Part shown: positions 31,698 through 43,833 of the stretch, piece after piece
Position numbering within the stretch: position 1 is the stretch's first letter
Layout of the letters: each line of letters begins with the position of its first letter
Source: Pyropia haitanensis
Lineage: Eukaryota; Rhodophyta; Bangiophyceae; Bangiales; Bangiaceae
Direction of reading: 5' to 3'
DNA length: 64,000 nucleotides
NCBI GenBank assembly: GCA_008729055.1
Contig: SDUX01000008.1
Coordinates: forward strand, 2,965,833 to 3,029,832
The notes under the pieces: generated by a model
Told to the model about the DNA's origin: nothing
The model's input: only the letters and a program-made list of their open reading frames with translations
The model's database searches: none
Translations under genes and position numbers: made by a program

Positions 31698-32267
31698 AGA
31701 GCTTCAGCAGGAAGGATCTGGGAAGAGATCTCGGTAATTTCTCGGTAGCGTGGCAGCAGAATTTTCTCACCAGAACTGAGGCCGCACGACCTTCAGCAGG
31801 TACCAGATCTCGTTATGGAAAACTGCACGTTGCGTGGATGTAGTTGACACGAAACGTGGAGCGAACAGCACGTCCCTACCAGAGGGGAGCCGCCCCAGAT
31901 CGGTCGCCCGCTGAGGGATGCATTGCGTCGCCAAGAAGGACAGGTCCTGCAGCGGGAGACAGGCGTGGTGCGGAGGCGTTGGGCGGGCACACTGGCGGAG
32001 GAGGCAGCGTGAGGCGATTGTGTCTCGTCGGACCTCGCCAATTCGATCTACCGCGCGTCGCTGGACTGGGCGCGACGCAGCGCCGTTCGGTGCCGACAAT
32101 CGCTGCTCAGCACAACACGTGTCCTACTCCCCGTACCGAGATCCACTTCGTTATGCGGGGCCACATAAGGGTTTTTTCCGTACCAGATCTCGTTAAGCGG
32201 AGACTACGTGGCAAACGTGTCAAGCATACAACGAGATATTAACGAGATCTGTACCTGCTGAAGCTCT
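31698..32267. mobile_element. 570-bp TIR element (MITE-like) with nested termini
   Basis: Perfect 14-bp inverted ends: AGAGCTTCAGCAGG (31698-31711) and CCTGCTGAAGCTCT (32254-32267). Subterminal AGATCTCGGTAATTTCTCG / AGATCTCGTTAATATCTCG are also inverted. Two further ACCAGATCTCGTTA copies occur inside (about 31801 and 32181), suggesting nested or duplicated insertions. AT-richer than surroundings; no transposase and no clear target duplication. Confidence 0.65.
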
Positions 32268-32918
32268 CAACTGTTGGCGTGAATGGATCGTAAGTGTTTC
32301 GCACAAGGGCGGTGGGTGGGAGCTGTGCCAGCGGTGGGTGGGAGCTCGAAAATACACTTTGAAATTTGGTTCTTAGATGGGCCACGATTTTCGTGACACA
32401 CGGAAAAAAGGACGTGGTTACGACACGATCGGACGTGATCGGGCGTGATCGCAAGTCACGCTCGGATTTTCATGGCGTGGTACTCAAGTGTATGTTCCGG
32501 GGCATATGTCGACAGCACCACCTGTTTGACATTCGATTTTCTTTGGTGCTGATTGACCCACAGTTGTACTCATGTGAATACAATGTATTGTGTCTTCGCG
32601 GTGGCACTAATAGATCCCCGTCCGGTGCGCGGTATAGGAACAGCCCGGGCGGCAGTATTTTTGATACTCACCGTTACACCACCCGCTCAGCGTGGATGAA
32701 GCGCCGCCGTGTGGGGGTCGCTTGATGGCAAGGCAGTCACAAGTGGCGCTTGAGTAGCATCCGGTGTTTCAAACTGCCTTGACTCGCCCGACCGGCGCGT
32801 GAGGAGTGGGACTGACCACACCCATACCGCTCGCCCTACACCTCCCCGACACCCTCGGCTTCGTGACAGGTGAGTCGGCCGGGCGTTCCTCCGTCCCCCC
32901 CCCTTCTGTCCCCCCTTC
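32268..32918. other. Lower-GC spacer
   Basis: AT-richer than the window average. It has a tandem GGTGGGTGGGAGCT duplication (32309-32345) and a repeated CGATCGGACGTGATCGGGCG-like stretch (32428-32450). Probably transposon-derived; no gene. Confidence 0.35.
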
Positions 32919-34546
32919 CTATCTCCCCAGCTCTTGCTCGACGTACTCCACTGCTGCCGCTGCCATATCCCGCAGCTGGCGCATAATGCGGTCGGCTATC
33001 GCCGGCGGCAGTGACGGGGCGGCCTGGCCAACGGTGAAGAAGCGGCGGGCCGCCCCCCACTCCCCCTCGCCCCCCCCCCCATTCGTGAACCACCCGCCCC
33101 CCCACGCGGGGAGCTCGTGGCGGACGGCGTCGAGCGCGCGCCCTCTCACCCCCCTCCGCTTGCAGAGCTCGAGCGCCAGGCGGGCCTCCCCCACCTGTCC
33201 GACGCACTCAAACGGGGTGTGGTCGGTGAGACCACACAGCGCCCGCAGGTGGGGCACGGACGTTGTCTTGTCCATGAGGTTGCGCCCCCCAAAGATGTGC
33301 TCCACCAGCTCGGGCGGGCAAAACGCCATGTACCCCAGCCACGCGTACACGCACTTGGGGCACTCCCCACACCAGGGCTTGACCACGTTGCACGAGTGGG
33401 TGGCGAGCAACCCGCCCACGTGGAAGTTGAGGGCATAAAAGATGATGGGGTCGTGGATGGGGGCCAGGAGGGAGCTGACGCGCACGCCCGCCACCAGGTG
33501 GTCCCGAATGTAGCTGCCGAGAAGCGCCTCGGCGGCAGCCGACTTGCCCCACTGGTGGTTGATGGACTCCCCCGTGGCCGCCCATACCAGGTTCCCCACA
33601 TTCGCGCTGGCCTCGTGGCCTAGTAGTAAGAGGGAATACCCCCGCGTCAGCGCCAGCGGCAGCGCCATAAACACAGACACGGGCGTCTCGGCGGCGGTGA
33701 GGGACTGGACGTCAAACTCGGGGTGGAGGTCCAACACGGGCGACTCCATCACGTCGTCAAACATCCACAGCCGGTGCCGCACGACGGCGCTGCACGCGTC
33801 CAACAGCCGGTCCAGGAGCGCATGCTGTGGCGCCGCCCGCCCGTAGACGCTTGACGCGTACGACACCGACGCGAACGGGATGTCCGCGCCCTCCAGCAGC
33901 ATGGCCGTGAAGAGGCTGTCTTTTCCGCCGCCACAATACGCCGCAACCGTCACCCCTTCGACTACGGGGGGGGGGATGGTAGCGACGGGGCCGCGGGAGG
34001 GAGGGCCGGGGGGGGGGGTGCCGCCCCTCCCGCCACTGCCGTTGCCGTTGCCGCTGCCACTGTCAATGCCGTTGCCGTGGTCGTTGCCCTTGGCCCCCCC
34101 TCCCCCCCCCGCCTCCTCCGCGTCCACGGGAGTGCTCGTAAACACCGGCCCCTCATACCCCGGCAGGCCGTGCTCGTACCGCCACGGCCCCCACACGCCC
34201 AAAAACACCGCCCGCCACAGCGCCTCAAACGCCACCGTATGGCGGTGGCGGTACGGCCCGAGGTCAAAGCGCTGCGGCTTGAGCGACGCCAGCTTGGTCG
34301 CCTCAAAGGCCGCGATGTGGAAGGCCAGCGCCTCCACCGCCGCCGCCCCGTGCGCCGCGGCCAGCGCGTCAAAGTCCACGTCCCCGTACCAGATGGAGGA
34401 GCGGAAGCAGAGGGTGTGGACGCGGAGGGAGATGGCCAGCTGGTGGCGACTCACGTCCACCCGCTCAATGGTCAGGGTGCTCGGGGAGTCTGGCTTGGGA
34501 GTGGGGAGGGGAACGCTCGGGGGGGGGGGGCGGGGGCGTCGGACAT
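32919..34546 (-). CDS. MurL-like PP-loop protein (UDP-MurNAc-tripeptide epimerase family)
   Basis: The catalytic region is intact in one frame ending at TAG 32919-32921. Motifs: FHIAAFEATKLASLKPQ and LWRAVFLGVWGPW in the N-terminal half; the ATP-pyrophosphatase loop VAAYCGGGKDS; GHEASANVGNLVW with NHQWGKS; and a zinc site WCGECPKC. This set and its order match bacterial MurL, which epimerises L-Glu to D-Glu in a peptidoglycan precursor. Red algae are not known to make peptidoglycan, so the substrate here is open. A Gly/Asn-rich insertion lies before the P-loop. Two starts are possible: ATG 34544-34546 (MSDAPAPPP, strong context) if the G12 run at 34519-34530 is one base short, or ATG 34635-34637 in the literal frame. 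I prefer the first. Confidence 0.8.
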
Positions 34547-34856
34547 GGTGTCGCCGGGGGGTGGTGGGGCCACTCGGGGAGAGGGTGTGCGGCCCAGAGG
34601 TGGCGTCACTGCCACTGCCAGCGCACGCGGCGCGCAAGACGCGCAGGGAGGTGGGACAGAGAAGGCGCCCGCGTCACCGTCGGGGCCCACGCCGCGGACG
34701 ACGGGGGAGGCGACGGCAGAGTCGTCGAGGAGGGCGGGCGATGTGACCGGGGCGACGGCGCCGCCAGCCCTTTATGATGGGTGCCATCCAGAGGCCGGCC
34801 GTACGCGTCCTGCGTCCCCGCCCAATGGGCCGCCCGCTCCCCTCCCCGTCGCGGCA

Positions 34857-35983
34857 GCGCAGTGGGCATTGAACCGGGATTCGCTTCAGAGCCTCTTCAG
34901 GCCGGAAGGCGTTGAAGCAGCCTTGAATTTCCTTGAAGAGGTACCTCTTCAAGCCGCAACGCGCACCGCGACACGGCCAAGTTAAGGTCCGATCTTCACA
35001 CTTAGTGGCGTAGCCAATACAAAGAAGTACGATACTAAGGTTGAGCTAGGAGTGCGTTAAGGAGGGCCCCAGTACATTCCAACTCTTCTTAAATCTCCAT
35101 GTCAGTTCTCATCGGCGCGAGAAACTCTGCCCGATTGCGGCCGACAAGAGGTCCCAACCCCCGGGTTGGAGGCGTCTGACGGAACCGCGCAAGGCGACAC
35201 GGCCCCGGCCACAACCCTGGCCTGTCCCACGTGCTTCGGTCATCGCCAAGAGAGCGAGCGACACGATGTCCGTCACACGCGCACGGCCTATTCACCAGTG
35301 TCCTGTATGCCCCCCCCGCACTTCTTGCCAGCAGTGCATGCCGTAGCCAGACTGCTGCGGCATCAATGAACCCATCCAGCGTCGGGGAAGGAGCATCAGA
35401 GACTGCACGGTCGCGTACTTCGCTGTCCATTTGATGGAAGCAGTCCACGGAGACTCATCAAACAAGCGAGATACAGGGTGTATCACTCGAGATCAACTCC
35501 GTTGAGCTTCGCAAGTGCCCAGAATCAAGGGCATAAACCCGGACTGCTTCGGCACACGAGCGGTCGAAAACCGTGCCGAGTGACGTACTTGGGTTAAGAG
35601 AGGCGCGATCACGACCTCTTCAAGCGGAGAGCAGGACGCGACCCCCTTAATCGATCGGTTGAATTTTGCTTGAATTTCCTTGATAAAACGCCAAACTCTT
35701 CTCGGTGCAGGCTCTTTCTCACGTCTCTGTATAGCTCTGTCTCTGGCGCACCTTGTGGTAGCACATCACTGTGTAGCCCGCACTGAGACGCACCTTGTGG
35801 TGTGTCGCAACCCCACGACCGAGCACGTAGTCATACTGACTTCAAAGTTTATCACGTTTTCTGCAAGAAATCGGCCTCTACGGGGTCTCTAGGGCACTTC
35901 ATGATCGCCCTGGATCGTGATTTCTGCCAGGTTCTGCTTTTGATAAGCGCTTGAAGTGGATCCCGCAACAAGGCCCACTGCTC
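34857..35983. mobile_element. 1.13-kb TIR element, copy 1 (inverted relative to copy 2)
   Basis: Left end GCGCAGTGGGCATTGAACC, right end ...CAACAAGGCCCACTGCTC; both carry the CAGTGGGC terminus in opposite orientation. About 225 bp at the right end match the left end of the element at 38408 in reverse complement with few mismatches. The left 150 bp match the right end of that element more loosely. Clearly AT-richer than surroundings. The interior has no recognisable transposase, so it is non-autonomous or decayed. No target duplication is evident. Confidence 0.65.
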
Positions 35984-38407
35984 AGTGCCGTCACGTGCGC
36001 GTCCCGCCTCGCTCCCGCATCGTCCGTAAGCCGACAACCGCATAATCCTTTGGATAGAGCGGCCTATCTGCGAATACCTTGGATAACCCGGACTTCCATC
36101 CAACGATTTATTCGCGGATGAAACCCTGGATAAACGAGTGGTTCGAACCAGGCTGTGACCTCGCAAGACAGTGGCGCCCACGAGTGACTTCAGCCAATAA
36201 CGGAGGCCCGCCGACAGAGGCCGACAGCTCTCGTGGGGTCTCGCGTCCCGGTAAAGTACTGAGGTGCCTGGAAAGAGCTACTTGGCGACATTGGGGGTCA
36301 CGCGGGTGGACGCAAGTCCGTGACTTTCCCGTCGGGTGGGGAGTCGGTGCAGTGACGGAGCACCAGGCCGGCTGCTGGTCACGCATTTCTATGAGCCGCC
36401 CCAGCGTGCGGCGGTAGCGCCCGCACGTGCAACGTGGGGAGGTGTTGGCCGTTCGTCGCACTGGCGACGGTGACGGTCGCCCGCCGCACCGGAGGCTTCG
36501 GCAGTCGCTTGTCGTCCGTGACTGACCTTGGGGTGAGGGTTCTGCGACGGGCCTTCTCGGGATGCGATGGAGGAGAGGGACGCGGATGATGGTCGGGAGG
36601 TGGCACCGTTCGAGGTTTCTTACTGGCGACACGAGGTGTACCGGGGCGCGACCACCATCGCCGGCGTACAGCGGCCAGCCCAGCCCCGGCCGCGTTCCGT
36701 GGCCAGCCCAGCGCAGCCCCGCCCGCGCCCCGCGACCAGCCCTGCCGGCCATGCCCGCCAACAGCCGACAAGCGCAGTGATAATTGTAGTACAAAAAATA
36801 TAGTTGAATTTTCACTGAAATCATCGAAATCATGGGAGGTCTTTCCATAATTATAAACGAGATCGCCACGTGTCTCGATCTCTGAGGTTGGATCGGGCAC
36901 CCGATCGCAGGACAGCATGTGACAGGACGGTAGTGAAGCCTGTCGCGCCGTACGGGCGCAAGTAAGGCTGTGAGCGGCGGCAAATGGGGTCCGTCTGCAG
37001 ACGCGGCAAGCTGCGGGAGGAGGACCCCCTAGCCTCAACCACAACAGCGGCCGCCGACAAGCGAGCGGGGGAGGGGGAGCGCCATGGCCGGGAAACCCAG
37101 CGCGAGCGAGACCGGGGCGACCGTCCACGACAGCCTCGGTAGGGACGACAACGGCGGCGGCGGCGTCGCCGGCGACCGCGGCAGCCGCAGCAAGACGTGC
37201 CGCCGTTGGCCACGGGCGGCAACGACGGCGGTCATGGCCTGCACGCGTGGTGGCGCCGCCGGTGTGGTTGGCCGCCGCGACGGAGGGCGGCGGTGAAGAC
37301 GGCTGGGTGGCCGGCCTTGGATGATGGTCATGGTCGGCGGAGTGGCCACGACGCGCGTCCGCGCAGGGTAGGAAACGAATTAATACGCGTCGTGGATGGC
37401 CGTGGACCGCCGCGACGGCGGGTGGGCAGACGGGGCGGGGGGAGTGCACGTCGCGGACGTGCGTGAGCGCCGGCACGTGCACCCGCGCTCGCACAGCCCG
37501 GAAGGCGCGACACAGTAGGGCGGGCAGCGCGTACGCGCCACCGCGGCCGCCGGCAGTCCACCGCCGCGCGCCGATGCGCCGCGCGGCGGCCGCGGGTGGC
37601 GGGAGCTGGCGAGCGGGCCGGCCCGCCACGCCGGCCGCCGCGGTCGCCGCCCGCGGTGCGCGCGCGCGCGTGCGCGCGGCGCCCGCCGTCGACGCGCGAG
37701 GCGGCGAAGGGTGACGTGCGCGGCGGGTGGCGCGACGGCGTGCAAGGAAAGGAGGGAGGGGGAGGGGGAGCGGGGGGCGGGGCAAACGCCGCCGCCGCTA
37801 CCTCGCCCGGCCGTTCCGCGGTCGTGGCGGGCGCGCCTGCGCCGTCGCGGCGGGAGGAGGGGGGCGCCGCCGTCTGCGGCCGCCGGCGGCGGGGCCTTGG
37901 CGGCTGGATCGGTGGGCCTTGGCGGCTGGGTCGGTGGGTCGTGGCGGCTGGGTCGGTGGGGCGTGGCGGCTGGGTCGGTGGGGCGTGGTGGCTGGGTCGG
38001 TGCCGGGCGGGCGGGTGTGGTCGGCGTGGGGCGGGCGGGCGTGGTTGGCGTGGGTGGCTTGGGGCGGACGGGCGCGGTCAGGCGGTCGCGGTGACGGCCG
38101 GGTCGGCGGTGACGGCCGGGTCGGCGGTGACGGCCGGGTCGGCGGTGACGGCCGGGTCGGCGGTGACGGGGACGGCGACGGGTGGCGGGGACGGGGAGCG
38201 GGACGGGAGAGCGGGTGCTATTGTGTGGCAGGGTGCAGGCGGGGGCTGCGTGCGAGGCGAGAGGGAAGGGGGGGGGGGAGGGTAGGGGGGGGGGCCCATC
38301 CTACCCCCACGCCACCTTCCCGGGACCCACCCGCTGTGCGGTGGTGGTATATGTTGGGGGGTGAGCGCGGGCGCGCCCGATCACCCCCACCCCCCGCCTG
38401 ACGCCCA
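35984..38407. other. Segment between the two inverted TIR elements
   Basis: The first 850 bp are of mixed composition and contain TTGGATA-type inverted motifs (36050-36135), probably another small element. The rest is GC-rich with minisatellites (37905-38170). A 468-codon open frame on the minus strand (36379-37785) has no recognisable domain and is not called. Confidence 0.35.
37905..38170. repeat. Two adjacent minisatellites
   Basis: 37905-38010 has a ~23-bp unit (GGCGGCTGGGTCGGTGGG, about five copies). 38088-38170 has an exact 18-bp unit, GGTGACGGCCGGGTCGGC, four copies. Both are G-rich on the + strand and could form G-quadruplexes. Confidence 0.8.
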
Positions 38408-39721
38408 GCGCAGTGGGCTTTGTTGCGGGATCCTCTTCAAGCGCTTATCAAAAGCAGAACCTTGCAGAAATCACGATCCAGGGCGATCATGAAGTGCCCT
38501 AGAGACCCCGTAGAGGCCGATTTCTTGAAGAAAACGTGATCAACCTTGAAGTCACTATGAACACCTGCTCGGACATGGGGTTGCGATACACCACAAGGTG
38601 CGTCTCAGTGCGGGCTACACAGTGATGGACTGAACGATGATGTCCACGCAGGTCTTGACCCATTATTCAAGGTTTATCAAGCTTTCTTCAAGTGCTAATG
38701 CACACATCTCTCGCGCCGTATTAAGCGTGATCACGCTCTCCTAATAGAAGTACAGCATCGACAAGAGCTTGTAGCCCCCGTTTCATCTGAAAATTCCCAT
38801 GTTACTTGGATTGTATCCCGGCATTTATGCAGCTCGCCGGAGTTGATCACGTGAGGCGCACGCCGTATCTCGGCGGCCTGCCGATCTTCCTGAGAGTTTT
38901 TTTTTCAATTACGCGGTACAGTACGCTCCCAACCGTCGGCTTGCTTCTCTCCGACGACACTGACAGGCACCCAAAGCACTTGCGTGTACATCAGGGTACC
39001 TGTTGACCGCGACGTGAGCAACCGAACGCGGTAACGACCATGTCATGGAGCGAAAGGAAGTGGGTATGCGGAACTTCAGGAGCTGCGTACGGCTCCAACT
39101 CGATGCACCTCATACACGCCAACGTTTTGGAGCGTTCATGCTAGACAATCCCCCAGCGGTCGGTGCTCTGGTCTGGCTCACAACATAGGTGTTGTGACCA
39201 GAGCTTCTTTCTCGTTGTGCTGGTGGAACAAGAGGGAGGACATCAGGGAGGGTGCGGGGAACACGGCGGCGAGCTATCATGGACAATATGCGTTGGCTTG
39301 AAATACACTGTGACGTTCGTGTGGCTGGTGGTGTCACCGAAGCACGCGGTGCGGATGAAGATTGTAGACGGGCCTGTTTGTGTCTTCCGATGCGCTTCGT
39401 CCGGCGTCATCAGCCGGGCCATGGAGAGGGATTGTCGGCCGCTCAGGGATGGCCTTCGTGGTCCCCGCGAGGACTGTGATGGAGAGTCACCGAAACTTGA
39501 CAGCCAATTGGATGCTCCTTAGTAGGGAACCCATCACCTCCCTTCAATATACTTTACAGTATTTGTCCACCTTTTAAGTGTGAGGATCGGCCTCTAATCC
39601 ACTCAGTTGGGGCGGCGGCCGCCGCGGCGCGTGCGACCACTTCAAGGAAAATCAAGGTTTGTTCAAGCCCTTCCGGCTTGAAGAGCGCACAGCATGGATC
39701 CCGGTTTTAGGCCCACTGCGC
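38408..39721. mobile_element. 1.31-kb TIR element, copy 2
   Basis: Left end GCGCAGTGGGCTTTGTTGC, right end ...TTTTAGGCCCACTGCGC. It is the reverse orientation of the element at 34857. Interiors of the two copies do not align by eye, so they share ends but may carry different cargo. No coding sequence recognised. Confidence 0.65.
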
Positions 39722-40038
39722 AGCCCCACCCAGGGGCTTCGTGCTCCCAGCCTCAGAGCATCTATCAACAGACGAGGGGAAGTTTCACAAATGTGCTTTC
39801 AATTTCGATTCCAACTCTACACGTGGTCAGCGCGCCGCCGTCGACCTGATCCGCTCGGATCGTCACGCCCCCCTCGTCGCGACAGTACCTTCGCCCGTCG
39901 TCGGGCACCTGCACGGGACGCCGTGTCCGCCACACCCAAGACGCCCGCCCTCTCCACCCCGCCCTGCCTCTGCTCCCGGGTTTGTTTTTTTGTTTCCGCC
40001 CCAGTCTTTCGACGCCCCTGCTCGTCTCTGTGGGAGCC

Positions 40039-41833
40039 ATGACGGACCCGCCGCCGCCCAAGGTGCCCCGCCTGGGCGCCGCCGCGGACGTGGCGGACGC
40101 CGCGTCGGCCGCCGCCGCGACGGCTCCCATCGCCGCCGCCGCCGCCGCCGACGGCGCCGCCGCGATGGCCAAGGTCGCCGCCACTCCCTCCACAGCCGCC
40201 CCCGCCCCCGCCGCTACGGCGATGCCCACGCCAGGCGCTGCCGCCGCCACCGCCGACGGCGCACCCGCTGGGAGCGCCCCCGCTGCTGCCATGGCGGCTG
40301 ATACCGCTGTCGGCGAGGGTGGTGCCGGCGGTGGCGGTGGGGAGGGGTCGCCCGCGCCACCGCCGCCGTCCAAGCTGCCCCGCCGCGGCGCCGACGCGGA
40401 CGTGACCGCCGCGGCGGCGGCGGCGGCGGCCCCCGCCGCCAATGGTGGGGCACCCGCGGCCACGACGGGCGCGGCCGCCGCCACGCCGGCCGCCGCGGCG
40501 GCCGCCCCGTCTGCGGCGGCGGTCGTCGACGATGCGCCAGCGAAGGGAGATGGGGCTGGCGCTCGCGCCCCCCCCGCACCACCTCCGTCTGCAGCGTCGG
40601 CCGACGGAGCGGTCGCGGAAGCCGCGGAGGAAGGGCCGGCGGCGGCCGCCGACGATGGCGGCCGCACCGGCGACGCCGGCCCCTTTGCCGCCGCCGTCGG
40701 CAGTAATGGCGTCGGCGGCGGCGCAGCGGCGGCACCGGCCGGGCCGGCGGCGGGCACTGCAGCGGCGGCAGCGCCCTCGGCGGTACCGTCAGAGGCCGCG
40801 GGAGCGGGTACCTCGCCCGCGGCAGCGGCGGCGGCGGCGGCGCCTGTCGCCGCCAAGGACGCGGCCGTTGTTGCCCCGCCCCCCGCCGCGGCTGGCGGTG
40901 GGGGCGACGCGGAGCTCCACCGGGAGGCCCCCGTGGCGGCTGCGTACATTGTCGCGGTTCGAAAGCTCTCGGACGGCACGCTGGAGCACAATGGCGGCCG
41001 CCCGCTGTACGACGCGGCCACGATTGACGAGTTAGGCGCGTCCTCGCGGGTAGTGCATCCGGCAGCGGAGGCGGCAGTAGCGGCGGCGGCGGAGGAGGTG
41101 GCAGCGGCGGCAGCGGCTCCGGTGGCGCCGGTGGCGGCGGCGACTGACGGGAAGGCGGCCGCGGCGGCCGGTGGAGCGGCAGAGGCCGACACGGCGGCGG
41201 CCGCGGAGGGGACGCCCGCGGGCAACGGGTCGGGCGCGGCGCCTGTGCCGGCGGCCGTCGCCGGGGAGGCCGCCCTGGCGATGGTGGCAGCGACGTCGGC
41301 GGTCACGCCGCAGGTCGCGTCGGTCAATGCGGCCGCCGCCCCTGCCGGCGCGGCCGCCCCCCCCCCGATGCGGCCGCGCCCGCGGCGGCCGCGGCGGCCG
41401 CGGCAGCTGACGCCGCGGCACCGGCAGCCTCTACCGATGCGGCGAGCCCACCCGCCCCCCCCCCGCCGCCTGGCACCAAGGCGGTGGGCTTCCTCCACCG
41501 GGACCAGGCGCCCGACGGCTCCCAGTCCAACTTTCTGTCCAAAAAACTGCAGGTGGCCCTCCGCCGCCGCAAGGTCCCCTTTCCCCGCACCGCCGAGGTG
41601 CTCAAGACGCTCGCGGCGCGGCCGCGAGACCGCCACGGCGCGGTCATCCCGGCTGCCGCCGACGGCGGCGGCCGCGAGCCCCGCGCCCCGCGGCGGGTGC
41701 CCGACCTGACCGGCGAGCTGTACCTGGCGCCCCTGACGACCGTCGGCAACACCCCCTTCCGGCGGGTGTGCAAGGGCCTCGGCGCGGACGTGACATGCGG
41801 GGAGATGGCGCTGGCTGCCAACATCCTGCGACT
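40039..41833 (+). pseudogene. 5' part of tRNA-dihydrouridine synthase 3 (DUS3), truncated
   Basis: ATG 40039 (GGAGCCATGACGG) opens a long Ala/Pro/Gly-rich N-terminus. After one frame change at a C run near 41350-41368 (one base short), the peptide reads [20 protein letters not shown] and then the start of the DUS catalytic barrel: [18 protein letters not shown] and [16 protein letters not shown]. This is nearly diagnostic for DUS3, which makes dihydrouridine at position 47 of tRNA. Similarity stops abruptly at about 41830. The rest of the FMN-binding barrel (about 300 residues, including the catalytic Cys) is not found downstream in any frame. The open frame runs on to 42044 through unrelated sequence. 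No convincing GT donor lies at the break. I infer a truncated copy, with an intact DUS3 expected elsewhere in the genome. Confidence 0.7.
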
Positions 41834-42254
41834 GCCTTCCCTCCCACCGCCCCGAAGAAGGCAGTGCCGCCACCTCGAGCCGCAGGTCGGTCTGTCACGG
41901 TGCGTGCGGGCGACCGCGGGTGGCCCAACAAGGCGCCAACCGGTCGCGGCCAACCTGTGCCTGACTTTTGGATCAGTACAGAACCCAAGTCAGGCGTACC
42001 GCGACGTATTGGGCCACGGGCAACCTGCAACGTCACGACGTTGAGCGGTCCAGAAAACCTCCGCGACTCCCACCGCCCACCTCCAAGCTCGCCCCGCCCC
42101 ACGCACCTTCCCTTCACCTCCCCCCCCCCACACCCCGCCCGTGCCTCTCCATCGCCCCCCCCCGCCCTCTTCATCGCCACCCTTCTTCTCTTCCCTTGTT
42201 CACAACCACGTCCTCTGTGTCCGCCCCCCCCTTTCCGCCTCGGCCCGTCGCACC

Positions 42255-43384
42255 ATGCTTCTCTTTCGCGCCCTGACCGGCCGCCGCCGGCCCGCGCCGC
42301 CGCCGCCGCCGCCGCCGGCCGAGCCCCCCTCGCCGCCGGGCGGCCCACCGCGGCCGAAGATGCGCATGTCGCTGCCGCCGGCGCGGCCGCCCCATCAACA
42401 GCTGGTGCGTCCGCGCCGGCGGCCAGCGCCGCGCCCACGACGGCAGCCGGCGGGGCGCCCGCGCCGGCGACCGGCGGCGCGCACGTGCCGGCAGCCCGCG
42501 GTGCGACCGCGCCGGCGGCCGTCGGTCCGCTCGGGCAGGCGGCCGGCGGCGAGCCCGCGCTGTCCTACGGCGCGGCCGCCACACCGGGGGGGGTCCCCGT
42601 GACGGGCGCGGCGGCCGTGACGGGCGGCGGCGTCGACTTGAAGAAGGGCGCCGCCGCCGCCGCGACGGCCCCCGCGCTCCCGACGGGCCGGCCGTGAGCG
42701 CTCGCCCGTGACGGACCGCCGCCGCCGCCGCCGTCGCCGCCGCCGCCGCCGCCGTCTCCGCCGCCGTCCTCTTCTGCAACGGCGGCAGCTGCCCCCCCCC
42801 CGCTCCTTGGCGCCTCATCCCCCCCGCCAGCACCATCGGCGGCGGCCACGACTGTCGGGGGCGCCGCGGGCGTCGGCGGCGGCGGCGGCGGCGGCGGCGT
42901 GGCGGCACCCCTGCCCCCCCTGGCCCCCCCTGTACTGGCAGGCGCGCCGGCGCCGCCGCGGGCAGCGGCGCCCGCGGCCGACACGGTGCTGCCGCCGCCG
43001 CTCATCCCTGCCTACATGCTCCTACCGGCGGTGGCCCGCGGCGGCGGCGGCGGCGGCGGCGGCCGACCGCGGGCGGTGGGGAAGGCGGGCGCAGCCGCCC
43101 TATCGGCCGGCTCGGACCGCCCTACGGCATTGGCGGTGAAGGCGAGGGCGTCGGCGGCGGCGGTGGCCGCCGCGGCGCGCGATGCAGCCTCGTCTGCCAG
43201 CCGCCCTCCCGTGGCGGGCGGCGGCGACCTTGGCGCGCTGCTCGACGGCGTCGATGCGCTCCTCGACGGCTGCGTCGACGGCGAGGCGACGGCGGTGAGC
43301 CTGGCGCGGCTGGACCATCTGGACGACGCTCTGTCGCAGCTGGTTGCCGAGGGCAGCCGGGGGGGCGGGGCCATCGCCACCTAA
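42255..43384 (+). CDS. Possible Ala/Pro-rich hypothetical protein, interrupted
   Basis: ATG 42255 in good context (GCACCATGC) gives MLLFRALTGRRRPAPP. A different frame then reads an Ala/Gly/Pro-rich stretch ending at TGA 42697, and the same frame re-opens to 43384. Its last 90 residues look protein-like: ALLDGVDALLDG then ARLDHLDDALSQLVAEG, amphipathic helices. I recognise no family. It may be another gene fragment in this patchwork region. Confidence 0.25.
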
Positions 43385-43833
43385 GGATGTGGAGGGGGGG
43401 GGGGCTACGCCGAGCGCCTGACCGGTGTGAGAGTGCCACGCCGGTTGACCGGCCGGCCGGCCCAGTCCTTGGCGCTGTTGCGCCGCGTCGGCGCGGGCGG
43501 CGGGGCGCAGCCCCGTGCGCTCCCCTCGTCGTCCCCGTAGGGTAGGGAGGATGGCGCGGGGTCAGGGCCCAGCCGGCACCGCGCCCCGCGGCGGCCATTA
43601 CCCCCTTCCGCAGTTCGCCGCGCCGGCGGGGCCGCTTGGCGCCCCGTGTGGCCGGTCGCGGCTCGCGGCGGCACTCTCGCCGGCAACGGTGGAGGTGAGG
43701 GCGCCCGGCGACGGGGTCGCGGCGCCCGTTCCCTCCACGGCGTCCCCCGCGTGGTGGGGGCCACCATCTTTTTTATTTTTGTGGCCTTCCGTTTGGGCGC
43801 ACTGTCGACGGCGGCGGCGACGCCCACGCGCAG

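Noticed and set aside
32919..34546. Bacterial contamination as the source of the MurL-like gene
   Set aside because: Flanking genes and composition are continuous with the eukaryotic window, and the protein has the same kind of Gly-rich insertion as its neighbours.
36379..37785. 468-codon open frame on the minus strand between the inverted elements
   Set aside because: No domain, composition-driven, and it crosses the boundary between AT-richer and GC-rich sequence as well as several unrelated stretches.
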